Origin: Minisyncoccota bacterium | Lineage (GTDB): Bacteria; Verrucomicrobiota; Lentisphaeria; Oligosphaerales; MVZH01 | Direction of reading: 5' to 3' | DNA: 13,374 nt | Assembly: GCA_021734725.1 (NCBI GenBank) | Contig: JAIPIM010000077.1 | Span: forward strand, 1-13,374 | In this document: positions 8,080 to 13,374 of the stretch, one piece after another | Position numbering within the stretch: the stretch's first letter is position 1 | How the letters are laid out: each line of letters begins with the position of its first letter | The notes under the pieces: generated by a model | Databases searched by the model: none | What the model was told of the DNA's origin: nothing | The model's input: only the letters and a program-made list of their open reading frames with translations | Translations under genes and position numbers: made by a program

Positions 8080-9420
8080 ATGACAAACCGACCGAATATT
8101 GTTTTTATCACCTCCCACGATTCGGGACGTCATTTTGGGTGCTATGGCGTGCCGACCGTTCGAACACCCGCCGTCGACGGGCTGGCTTCCGATGGAGTCA
8201 AGATGACCAGCGCGTTTTCCGCCGCCCCGGTGTGTACACCTTCCCGCGGCGCTATGATGAGCGGACGCTGGCCACAGACAAACGGACTGATGGGACTGGC
8301 GCATGCACCGCATCATTGGCATTATAACCCCGGAGAAAAACACCTTTCACACCTGCTTCGAAAGACTGGGTATCAGACTTACCTGTTCGGGTTTCAACAT
8401 GAAACCGAAGATCCGAGCGAACTTGGTTTTGACGACATGTTTGGTGTCCTGCCGCCGATGCCTTCAGACACCATGCCGGATCCTTACGCCCACCTGCCGG
8501 GGTGCGAAACGGCACGGTTATTCGAAAGCTTCTGCGCACGCCAAAGCCGTTCCGCGGACACACCGTTCTACGCCCAAGTCGGATTTTTCGAAAGTCACCG
8601 CCCGTTCGATTTCGCCGGCAATGAAGGAGACGACCAAACGGGCGTCTATCTTCCCCCGATTTATGCACGGGACGATGTGGAATTACAGGAAGAGTTCCGC
8701 ATGCTTCAGGGCGCCCTGCACCTTCTCGACCAGGCGATCGGTTCAGTCCTCGAAAGCCTGGATCAACATGGATTGCGGGAAAATACGATCGTCATTTATA
8801 CAACCGATCACGGCATCGACATGCCACGCGCCAAAGGGACCCTCTACGACCTGGGAACGGAGGTCGCATTGCTGATGCACTGGCCGGACGGCGGCTTGAG
8901 CGGCGGACGGACGTGCGACCGTCTGGTCAGCCAAACGGATTTAACGCCCACCTTACTGGAACTGATCGGCGAAGAGGTCCCGAACTTTATGCAGGGTCAA
9001 AGTTTCGCGGCAAGCTTATCGCCGGAAATTGACGAGCACGGGGAAGAACGTCCGTACGTCTTCACCATGTTCCATGGCCCGGGCACTGAGATTCGGGCTG
9101 TACGCTCGAAACACTACAAGCTGCTTCGCAACTTCATGCCCGGGCGGACCTTGGACCTGCCCATTCACAACGGTGCACCACGGTCCGCCAAGAGTTTGCC
9201 GTTTGTCGAACTCTATGATGTCTTGCGGAATCCAACTGAAACAGAGAACCTTGCCGACAATCCAGACTATCGGGATGTGCGCGACGAGCTCGATGCGGTC
9301 TTGCTCAGGCACATGCGAACAGTGAACGATCCGATCCTAAGGGGACCTATCCCTTCTCCGTACTACCTGCGAGCAAAAGAAAAGTTTGTCAACCTTTCAA
9401 AAGTCGTTGTGCAAAGATGA
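8080..9420 (+). CDS. Type I sulfatase, N-sulfoglucosamine sulfohydrolase-like
   Basis: The protein has 446 residues from ATG 8080. An in-frame start at 8008 would add 24 residues, but the family begins close to RPNIVFITSHDSGRH, so 8080 is preferred. Cys52 in CTPSR is the residue turned into formylglycine (C-x-P-S-R). Metal and substrate ligands expected of the family are visible: Asp14, Asp243-His244 (TTDHG) and Lys252 (RAKGTLYD). The HDSGRHFGCYG start, NGLMGLAHAPHH and the short C-terminal domain resemble SGSH-type sulfatases that remove N-linked sulfate from glucosamine, but O-sulfatase activity is also possible. No signal peptide is visible, so the enzyme may be cytoplasmic. The formylglycine-making enzyme (FGE or anaerobic radical-SAM type) is not in the window. 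Its stop overlaps an ATG in the next reading frame (ATGA, 9417-9420), so the pair is probably one operon. Confidence 0.92.
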   Translation: MTNRPNIVFITSHDSGRHFGCYGVPTVRTPAVDGLASDGVKMTSAFSAAPVCTPSRGAMMSGRWPQTNGLMGLAHAPHHWHYNPGEKHLSHLLRKTGYQTYLFGFQHETEDPSELGFDDMFGVLPPMPSDTMPDPYAHLPGCETARLFESFCARQSRSADTPFYAQVGFFESHRPFDFAGNEGDDQTGVYLPPIYARDDVELQEEFRMLQGALHLLDQAIGSVLESLDQHGLRENTIVIYTTDHGIDMPRAKGTLYDLGTEVALLMHWPDGGLSGGRTCDRLVSQTDLTPTLLELIGEEVPNFMQGQSFAASLSPEIDEHGEERPYVFTMFHGPGTEIRAVRSKHYKLLRNFMPGRTLDLPIHNGAPRSAKSLPFVELYDVLRNPTETENLADNPDYRDVRDELDAVLLRHMRTVNDPILRGPIPSPYYLRAKEKFVNLSKVVVQR

Positions 9421-9522
9421 CTTCGCGACCGCCCTCGAATCAGGAAGAACGATTGCCTGATGTGGGGCTGCCGTCGAAGCGGCCAATTCACAGACAAGCC
9501 TGGGACCACTACCGGTCAAAAA

Positions 9523-9529
9523 AAGGAAA
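9523..9529 (+). promoter_or_regulatory. Ribosome binding site favouring the 9534 start
   Basis: AAGGAAA ends four bases before ATG 9534 and is the only good ribosome binding site near the second sulfatase. The competing start, ATG 9417, overlaps the previous stop as ATGA but has no such site, and its extra 39 residues are Arg/Pro-rich and unlike the family. Confidence 0.55.
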
Positions 9530-9533
9530 CGTC

Positions 9534-11087
9534 ATGCCTGATTATTCCCGACAAACACGGTTGGTGAAAACCTTGCAGCGTGACATTGCGAGAAACGGCG
9601 GTGAAAAACCGAATATCCTGTTTATTATGACCGATCAACTGAGGCACGACTGCCTGGGGTATTCGGGAAATCACCTGGTGGAAACCCCAAACCTTGATCA
9701 ACTGGCGCGAGCATCCACCTGTTTCACGAACGCATACACGCCAAGCCCCGTATGCGCCCCCGCGCGGGCCGCCATATTTTCAGGCAGATATCCGCCCGGC
9801 TGCGGCGTGACATCCAATTGGCTTGGTTTCAAACCCGATGTCCAGTTGCTCACCACCTCCCTTAAAGCCATGAGATATACCACGGCAAATATCGGGAAAC
9901 TGCATTTCGTTCCGCACACAAACCGCTGGGGATTTGATTGTAACTGGCTCAATGACGGCCCGATAAGCGTGTACAGTGACGACCAGGAATACTCACTGTA
10001 CGCCAAATACCTCCTCGACATTTACGGCGAAACCGAGGGGCGTAAGCTGCTGGCTCAATTCGATGCCGACGAGCTCCAATGGCCGGAAGGCGATCCCCGA
10101 CAATTCATTCTCGGAAGCGATTTCATCCCGGAAGAACACCACATGACAACCTGGAGCGCAAATACCGCTTGCAGGTTCCTTCATGAATACACCGATGAAC
10201 AACCCTTTTTCCTTCACCTCTCCTTCTTTGGTCCGCATCAACCCTGGCAGCCGCCCGGCAAGTGGGCGCGGATGGTACATCCCGACGATGTTAAATTACC
10301 CGTCCACTTCGAAGCAGAGATGGACAATAATCCCGTTTTTAGCGAATCGCGCAAAGCCGTTAGAGAAAGGCTGCGCGCAAGACTGTCCGAACGCGACTAC
10401 CGCGAGATAATCGCGGCGTATTACGGCCAAGTTTCCATGATCGATCACTACATAGGCAAAATCGTCGATAAACTAAGAGAGAAAAATCTTTGGCACAAAA
10501 CACTCATTGTTTTTTGCAGCGATCATGGCGAACACCTGGGGCATTATGGACTGTTCTTTAAAGGTGACATGTACGACACGGCCGCCAAAGTCCCCCTCCT
10601 CATCAAACCGGCAGAGGAACATATCCGCCCGAATATTTGCGAAAAACCAGTCACAACACTCGATATACATGGTACGCTGCTTGAGGCAGCCGGTTGCCCT
10701 CCAGACCAGTACGCGGGCAAGGAATGTGGTTCACTGCTGCGACTCATAACCCAGCCGGATTCCGACAACAATAATGTAAGCCCCGTCTTCTCAATTATTG
10801 GAGGAAAAAACCGCAACACAACCATGCTCCGCAAGGATAACCTGAAACTGATCCGGCTCGCTACGGAGAAGGGGCAGTCGGCACTGTATGAACTCTACGA
10901 TATGGATGACGTTCCAGTGGAACTTATCAATCGTTTTGACGACCCGCGGTACCGGGAAGAGCGTGACCGAATGCTCACGGTGCTGGATAAGTGGTGGACT
11001 GAACAAAATGCGAAATACAGCAGCACTGTCGGCGACTACCGAAGGCCCGAAAACAAAGAAAAGGCACGACTTGTGTCGAGCACATGA
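9534..11087 (+). CDS. Type I sulfatase (formylglycine-dependent)
   Basis: The protein has 517 residues from ATG 9534; translation from ATG 9417 would give 556. The catalytic motif is CAPAR with Cys74 (C-x-P-x-R form, for conversion to formylglycine). Other family marks are KPNILFIMTDQLRHDCLGY at residues 25-43 (Asp34 a metal ligand), VETPNLDQLA, FSGRYP after the motif, and CSDHGEHLGHYGLFFKGDMYD with Asp330-His331 and Lys343. HPDDVKLPVHFE and the DNLKLIRL... ELYDMDDVPVELINR end fit sulfatases of the arylsulfatase A/choline-sulfatase-like groups. The substrate is unknown, but the neighbours suggest an O-sulfate on the same glycan. No signal peptide is evident. It lacks strong similarity to the preceding sulfatase, so the two probably remove different sulfate groups. 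It is the last gene of the + block. Confidence 0.92.
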   Translation: MPDYSRQTRLVKTLQRDIARNGGEKPNILFIMTDQLRHDCLGYSGNHLVETPNLDQLARASTCFTNAYTPSPVCAPARAAIFSGRYPPGCGVTSNWLGFKPDVQLLTTSLKAMRYTTANIGKLHFVPHTNRWGFDCNWLNDGPISVYSDDQEYSLYAKYLLDIYGETEGRKLLAQFDADELQWPEGDPRQFILGSDFIPEEHHMTTWSANTACRFLHEYTDEQPFFLHLSFFGPHQPWQPPGKWARMVHPDDVKLPVHFEAEMDNNPVFSESRKAVRERLRARLSERDYREIIAAYYGQVSMIDHYIGKIVDKLREKNLWHKTLIVFCSDHGEHLGHYGLFFKGDMYDTAAKVPLLIKPAEEHIRPNICEKPVTTLDIHGTLLEAAGCPPDQYAGKECGSLLRLITQPDSDNNNVSPVFSIIGGKNRNTTMLRKDNLKLIRLATEKGQSALYELYDMDDVPVELINRFDDPRYREERDRMLTVLDKWWTEQNAKYSSTVGDYRRPENKEKARLVSST

Positions 11088-11168
11088 ACCTAAGTACTAG
11101 TGCGGCGGGGAAACATGCAAGCCGGAGCGAAGCGTGAGGCTTTGAGCTGTTCACCGAAGGGAGAGAAT

Positions 11169-11229
11169 TGGCGGAGGGGGTGGGATTCGAACCCACGGTA
11201 GCTTGCACTACGGCGGTTTTCAAGACCGC
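11169..11229 (-). tRNA. 3' fragment of tRNA-Ser(UGA), an attachment-site scar
   Basis: Read on the - strand, this has the anticodon stem GCGGT/ACCGC around loop CTTGAAA (anticodon TGA), a long class-II variable arm (GTAG...CTAC), the T arm GTGGG-TTCGAAT-CCCAC, the 3' acceptor strand CCCCTCC, discriminator G and encoded CCA. The D arm and the 5' acceptor strand (expected GGAGGGG) are absent from the adjacent upstream sequence. It cannot make a working tRNA. Integrases of the tyrosine family often use the 3' half of tRNA genes and leave such a copy at the distal end of the element. The polarity puts the element on the high-coordinate side and the original chromosome on the low-coordinate side. 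Confidence 0.85.
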
Positions 11230-11302
11230 ACTTCTATTTTGCGGTTCTTTGCATAGTGTTGCAAATAAGATAATTATAAAAACGGGGTTTGCTCAGTTTT
11301 GC
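11225..11302. other. AT-rich non-coding att flank with inverted core repeat
   Basis: Directly next to the tRNA break, ACCGCA (11225-11230) is inverted as TGCGGT (11240-11245), and the match continues imperfectly outward (CAAGA / TCTTTG). Paired inverted sites flanking a short spacer are what a tyrosine recombinase core looks like. The following stretch to 11302 is AT-rich and has no reading frame. No integrase gene is in the window; in such elements it usually lies near the other end, beside the intact tRNA. Confidence 0.45.
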
Positions 11303-11305
11303 TCA
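11288..11305. repeat. Two direct copies of TTTGCTCA, 10 bp apart
   Basis: TTTGCTCA occurs at 11288-11295 and 11298-11305, one helical turn apart. The position, about 60-75 bp inside the element from the tRNA scar, fits integrase arm-type or accessory-factor sites, though this is inference. Confidence 0.4.
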
Positions 11306-11332
11306 TTTTTCCGCCATTTTGCAAGGGAAAAC

Positions 11333-11352
11333 TGACACAACATGACACAACA
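11333..11352. repeat. Tandem repeat TGACACAACA x2
   Basis: Two perfect adjacent 10-bp copies, 11333-11342 and 11343-11352. They fall in the last codons of the broken HTH gene, but the 10-bp (one-turn) period near the att site also fits protein-binding arm sites. Confidence 0.45.
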
Positions 11353-11639
11353 TTCCGGGTTTGCTTGCCGGGTAGGTCTTGCCGTCCTGACCGGTTACGG
11401 TTGACGTGGCGTTTTCCGCCACCTGTGATCTGCATTCTCTAACAAGGTCTTTCCCAACCCCGCACATATCCGCAATCGCCCGGCTGGACAGGTTGCCGAA
11501 TTCATGCAAGGCTATCTCGACGGCACGGCTTCGCCTGTTCGGTTGTGGTGTCTTCTGTCGGTTGCACCTCCTTGGGTTCTCGGTTGTAGGGCGTGGGGCG
11601 TTCCTGCCCCCGCGAGTTGGTGATGGTCTCGGGTCTCTG

Positions 11640-11658
11640 AATGTCAACAGTTGACATT
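11640..11658. promoter_or_regulatory. Perfect 19-bp palindrome, candidate operator
   Basis: AATGTCAAC-A-GTTGACATT has 9-bp arms around one base. A second palindrome, CATTG-A-CAATG (11655-11665), overlaps it, and the pair contains two adjacent TTGACA hexamers (11651-11656 and 11657-11662). It lies inside the upstream half of the broken HTH gene. A binding site for an element-encoded regulator or a promoter for + strand transcription toward the CRISPR array is possible; I see no convincing -10. Confidence 0.4.
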
Positions 11659-11909
11659 GACAATGTTTTGTTCACGTACTGACGACTACACCCCACCATA
11701 TCCGCAATTTCCTGCTGAGTGCTGTCGGGGAACTCGGTGTAGGCTATCTCGATTTCAGGGGTGTCTTGGTATGGCTCAACCCGCCAAACGCCCTCAGAAG
11801 GCTTTATTTTAAGCCGTTTCTCGTGGGATCGGGTGAAAAGTGGGGATTCATCCAGGGAATGGTGCTGGTAGGATTTTGCCGGATTCGTGAGACGCCGTTT
11901 ATTTTGGCA

Positions 11910-12460
11910 GTGCATCCCCGCGCCCGCGTGCGAATCTGGACTTTGACGATTTCCCACATTGGCGGCGCGTCGTTGTGCATCCCCGCGCCCGCGTGCGAAT
12001 CTGGACGGTTGCAGGGTGTATCACCGACATAGCCCGCTGGTGCATCCCCGCGCCCGCGTGCGAATCTGGACGGTTGCAGGGTGTATCACCGACATAGCCC
12101 GCTGGTGCATCCCCGCGCCCGCGTGCGAATCTGGACATCACGTCCAGGTGCTTACCATGCGAGGGGCTGGTGCATCCCCGCGCCCGCGTGCGAATCTGGA
12201 CAAGGACATGACCGATGGCGGTCTGCTTCATATAGTGCATCCCCGCGCCCGCGTGCGAATCTGGACTCAAGCTTACGGTATACGCTGCGGCCGTCAACGT
12301 GCATCCCCGCGCCCGCGTGCGAATCTGGACGGGGATAGCGGGCAACGATGAAGGACGCGGAGGTGCATCCCCGCGCCCGCGTGCGAATCTGGACTTTATC
12401 ACAGCCTGAATTTCACAAGTGAAAATGAGTGCATCCCCGCGCCCGCGTGCGAATCTGGAC
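11910..12460. CRISPR. CRISPR array: nine identical 32-bp repeats, eight spacers
   Basis: The repeat begins GTGCATCCCCGCGCCC and ends GCGTGCGAATCTGGAC on the + strand. Copies start at 11910, 11975, 12040, 12105, 12170, 12235, 12299, 12363 and 12429, all identical. Spacers are 33, 33, 33, 33, 33, 32, 32 and 34 bp. Spacers 2 (12007-12039) and 3 (12072-12104) are identical, so there are seven unique spacers. The 32-bp length and 32-34 bp spacers fit type I-C, and CCCCGCGCC-x-GCG resembles I-E repeats; the exact subtype and the direction of transcription are open because the GC core looks similar on both strands. No cas gene is in the window. No end shows repeat decay. The array is flanked on the right by a minus-strand terminator and on the left by the broken HTH gene. 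Confidence 0.96.
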
Positions 12461-12463
12461 GCT

Positions 12464-12497
12464 AAAAAAGGACCGCCCCTCCGAAGAGAGACGGCCC
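12464..12497 (-). terminator. Strong intrinsic terminator with UUCG tetraloop, - strand
   Basis: On the - strand, bases 12497-12486 pair with 12481-12470 as a 12-bp stem (three G-U pairs) closed by C(UUCG)G, followed at once by six U (12469-12464). The G-U pairs mean the stem is good only in the - strand RNA. It should end transcription coming from the capsid side 3 bp before the last CRISPR repeat. Confidence 0.85.
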
Positions 12498-12573
12498 CGC
12501 GAAGGGAAAGGGCAGCCCGCGCGACAAACACAACGGAGAAAAAACACGCGAGCCACCCTCGACCGTGGTTATT

Positions 12574-12618
12574 GCGGTCACTCACGGCTTGACCGCCCGG
12601 CAAGAAAAATGTGCCGGG
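12574..12618. other. Two adjoining 7-bp stem-loops after the capsid gene
   Basis: GCGGTCA (12574-12580) pairs with TGACCGC (12590-12596), and CCCGGCA (12596-12602) with TGCCGGG (12612-12618). Both have 9-base loops and they share one base. They lie just downstream of the capsid stop on the - strand. No T-run follows, so they are not standard terminators. They may protect the 3' end of the capsid mRNA or be processing sites. The rest of 12498-12630 holds no gene that I can see. Confidence 0.4.
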
Positions 12619-12630
12619 ATCATGTTTTGC

Positions 12631-13374
12631 TTACGATCCGCCGTCGGCCTCGATGCGCAGTGCTTTAAGTGCGTTTTCGCCGGGGTCAGCGACTTCACTG
12701 TCGAACCGCATGAAGGCAATGAAACCGACTTGGTCGTTCTCGATATAGCGTTCATTCAGCCGATGAAGACGCAGTTCGCGCACTTCACGCAGGAAGACGC
12801 GTCCAAAGTCCCCGAATATGATCGGTCGTTCGTTTCCGGTGTCACCTACAGCGGTTGAATCCATGTAAGGATTGAACAGGACGGGATAACCAAACAGCCG
12901 GTCGGGATCGCCAGCCGACATAGCCGGTTGCCACAAAGGCTGGTTGTTCGAATCCTTCAGCTTCCGAATCGCGGCGATTTGCGCTTTGTGGATTGTCCAA
13001 GCGCAGTTGGGAGAAGACAAGTGCGCCGGATCGATCGCGGTGTACAAATCCACAAGGTTATCGTAACTGATCGCGGAAACCGAGCTTTCGGCGATTGCGC
13101 CACGCATCCCGGCGGGTTCATCCGAACCGGTGCCGCGCGTGACGTAGTACGTCTCGGCCCGGCCCAGTCGTTCCCCGATTTCGCGACCAATTTCGCTGGC
13201 CATATCAAGTGCTGAATCTTCCAAGAGTTCGGAAGAGATTTTGATGATTTTGGAATCCCACTTGTACGCGCCCAAGGTCTTCGTCCCGAACGGTGTCGAA
13301 GTGTCCTCGGAAACTTCACCGGCTTCCGATGTGAGTTCTCCGCGTTCAGACGTGCCGGACCATGTGGGAACTTC
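12631..13374 (-). CDS. HK97-fold phage major capsid protein, C-terminal part (5' end outside window)
   Basis: The frame is open from the right edge to a TAA at 12631-12633, giving 247 residues; a TTG at 13275 is internal, since coding continues upstream of it. The features are those of the HK97-like major capsid family of tailed phages. TFGTKTLGAYKW-type strands (here STPFGTKTLGAYKWDSK) lead into IKISSELLEDSALDMASEIG, the long spine helix region, followed by RAETYYVTRGTGSDEPAGMR (the 'GdGs-p-G' loop). Then come QPLWQPAM, LFGYPVLFNPYMD, IIFGDFGRVFLREVRELRLH and VGFIAFMRFDSEV, the strands of the A domain. It assembles the icosahedral head; protease and portal genes would be expected further right. 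It belongs to a - strand phage structural operon that ends at the terminator at 12464-12497. Confidence 0.92.
   Translation of the reverse strand, partial: EVPTWSGTSERGELTSEAGEVSEDTSTPFGTKTLGAYKWDSKIIKISSELLEDSALDMASEIGREIGERLGRAETYYVTRGTGSDEPAGMRGAIAESSVSAISYDNLVDLYTAIDPAHLSSPNCAWTIHKAQIAAIRKLKDSNNQPLWQPAMSAGDPDRLFGYPVLFNPYMDSTAVGDTGNERPIIFGDFGRVFLREVRELRLHRLNERYIENDQVGFIAFMRFDSEVADPGENALKALRIEADGGS

Larger units (their letters stand above)
11303..11915 (-). pseudogene. Frameshifted gene with two tandem helix-turn-helix modules
   Basis: Two - strand frames carry the two halves. The upstream half (stop at 11502) has PEIEIAYTEFPDSTQQEIAD and MVGCSRQYVNKTL, then ETITNSRGQERPTPYN. The downstream half (ending at 11303) has AVEIALHEFGNLSSRAIADM, CGVGKDLVRECRSQV, then TVTGQDGKTYPA. 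The halves align: EIA-x-x-EF, IADM-x-G, a recognition helix, and a G-(Q/x)-(D/x)-P tail. This indicates a duplicated DNA-binding module, reminiscent of ParB-like or phage HTH proteins. Skipping one base near 11535 would fuse them, so I read one gene broken by a frameshift. Overlapping genes are less likely because the downstream frame lacks a good start codon. The only ATG for the upstream frame (11915) lies inside the first CRISPR repeat, so the 5' end may be truncated or start with a rarer codon. The function, perhaps regulation of the element, is a guess. Confidence 0.55.

Noticed and set aside
9417..9533. Second sulfatase starting at ATG 9417 with an ATGA overlap
   Set aside because: The extra 39 residues are Arg/Pro-rich and unlike sulfatases, and no ribosome binding site precedes it, whereas AAGGAAA precedes ATG 9534. 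Coupled translation from 9417 cannot be fully excluded.
11098..11140. Possible terminator after the second sulfatase (AAGCC...GGCTT)
   Set aside because: The stem is only about five pairs with a long loop and no T-run; too weak to call.
12411..12424. TTTCAC-AA-GTGAAA inverted repeat as a leader element
   Set aside because: It lies wholly within the last spacer (12395-12428), between two intact repeats, so it is more likely captured sequence than array control.
11942..12428. Spacers targeting sequence within this window
   Set aside because: Reading the spacers against the window by eye showed no clear match apart from the spacer 2/3 duplication. A full alignment would be needed to exclude partial matches.
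12477..12483. CCCCTCC on the + strand as the missing 5' acceptor strand of the tRNA-Ser (split or intron-containing tRNA)
   Set aside because: It lies 1.2 kb away, is not followed by a D arm on the - strand, and is fully explained as part of the terminator stem.
11899..12603. Long - strand open frame through the CRISPR array with repeated SRFARGRGDA, PDSHAGAGMH and QIRTRARGC segments
   Set aside because: The peptide repeats are just the GC-rich CRISPR repeat read in successive frames; the spacers are unrelated and there is no protein family. The same holds for the + strand frames with HPRARVRIW.

Overview
The window looks like part of the chromosome of an environmental bacterium of the Planctomycetota-Verrucomicrobiota-Lentisphaerota (PVC) group. 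This rests on three gene types typical of that group: a pseudopilin-like protein with the N-terminus FTLIELLVVIAIIAVLASLL and no Gly before the Phe, a PEP-CTERM exported protein, and paired sulfatases beside DUF4091/GH123-like glycosidases. The phylum is an inference; no ribosomal or other marker gene is present.

Bases 2-11087 form a one-directional (+) carbohydrate-utilisation block. In order it holds the C-terminal part of a DUF4091/GH123-like protein, a pectate-lyase-like parallel beta-helix protein whose signal peptide is in another reading frame, a pseudopilin-like protein, a PEP-CTERM protein, a large DUF4091 protein with a LamG lectin domain inside its catalytic region, a GntR-LacI chimeric regulator preceded by a perfect 15-bp palindrome, and two type I sulfatases. 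One sulfatase resembles N-sulfoglucosamine sulfohydrolases. The likely job is sensing, binding and breaking down a sulfated, perhaps amino-sugar-containing, polysaccharide. Exported proteins would do the outer cleavage. The sulfatases lack visible signal peptides and may act on imported fragments.

At 11169-11229 (- strand) lies the 3' part of a tRNA-Ser(UGA) gene, from the anticodon stem to CCA, with no 5' half. This is the usual scar at the distal end of an element integrated into a tRNA gene. Its polarity says the chromosome is to the left and the element to the right.

The visible end of the element (about 11230-13374) has short repeats that may be integrase arm sites, a frameshifted gene with two related helix-turn-helix modules, a compact CRISPR array (nine identical 32-bp repeats, eight spacers, two of them identical), a strong minus-strand terminator with a UUCG loop, and the C-terminal part of an HK97-fold major capsid protein on the - strand. 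The main point of interest is that the CRISPR array sits in a cargo position in an apparent tailed-phage prophage, between the end of a structural gene and the attachment site. No cas gene is visible, and a terminator that would stop phage late transcription abuts the array.
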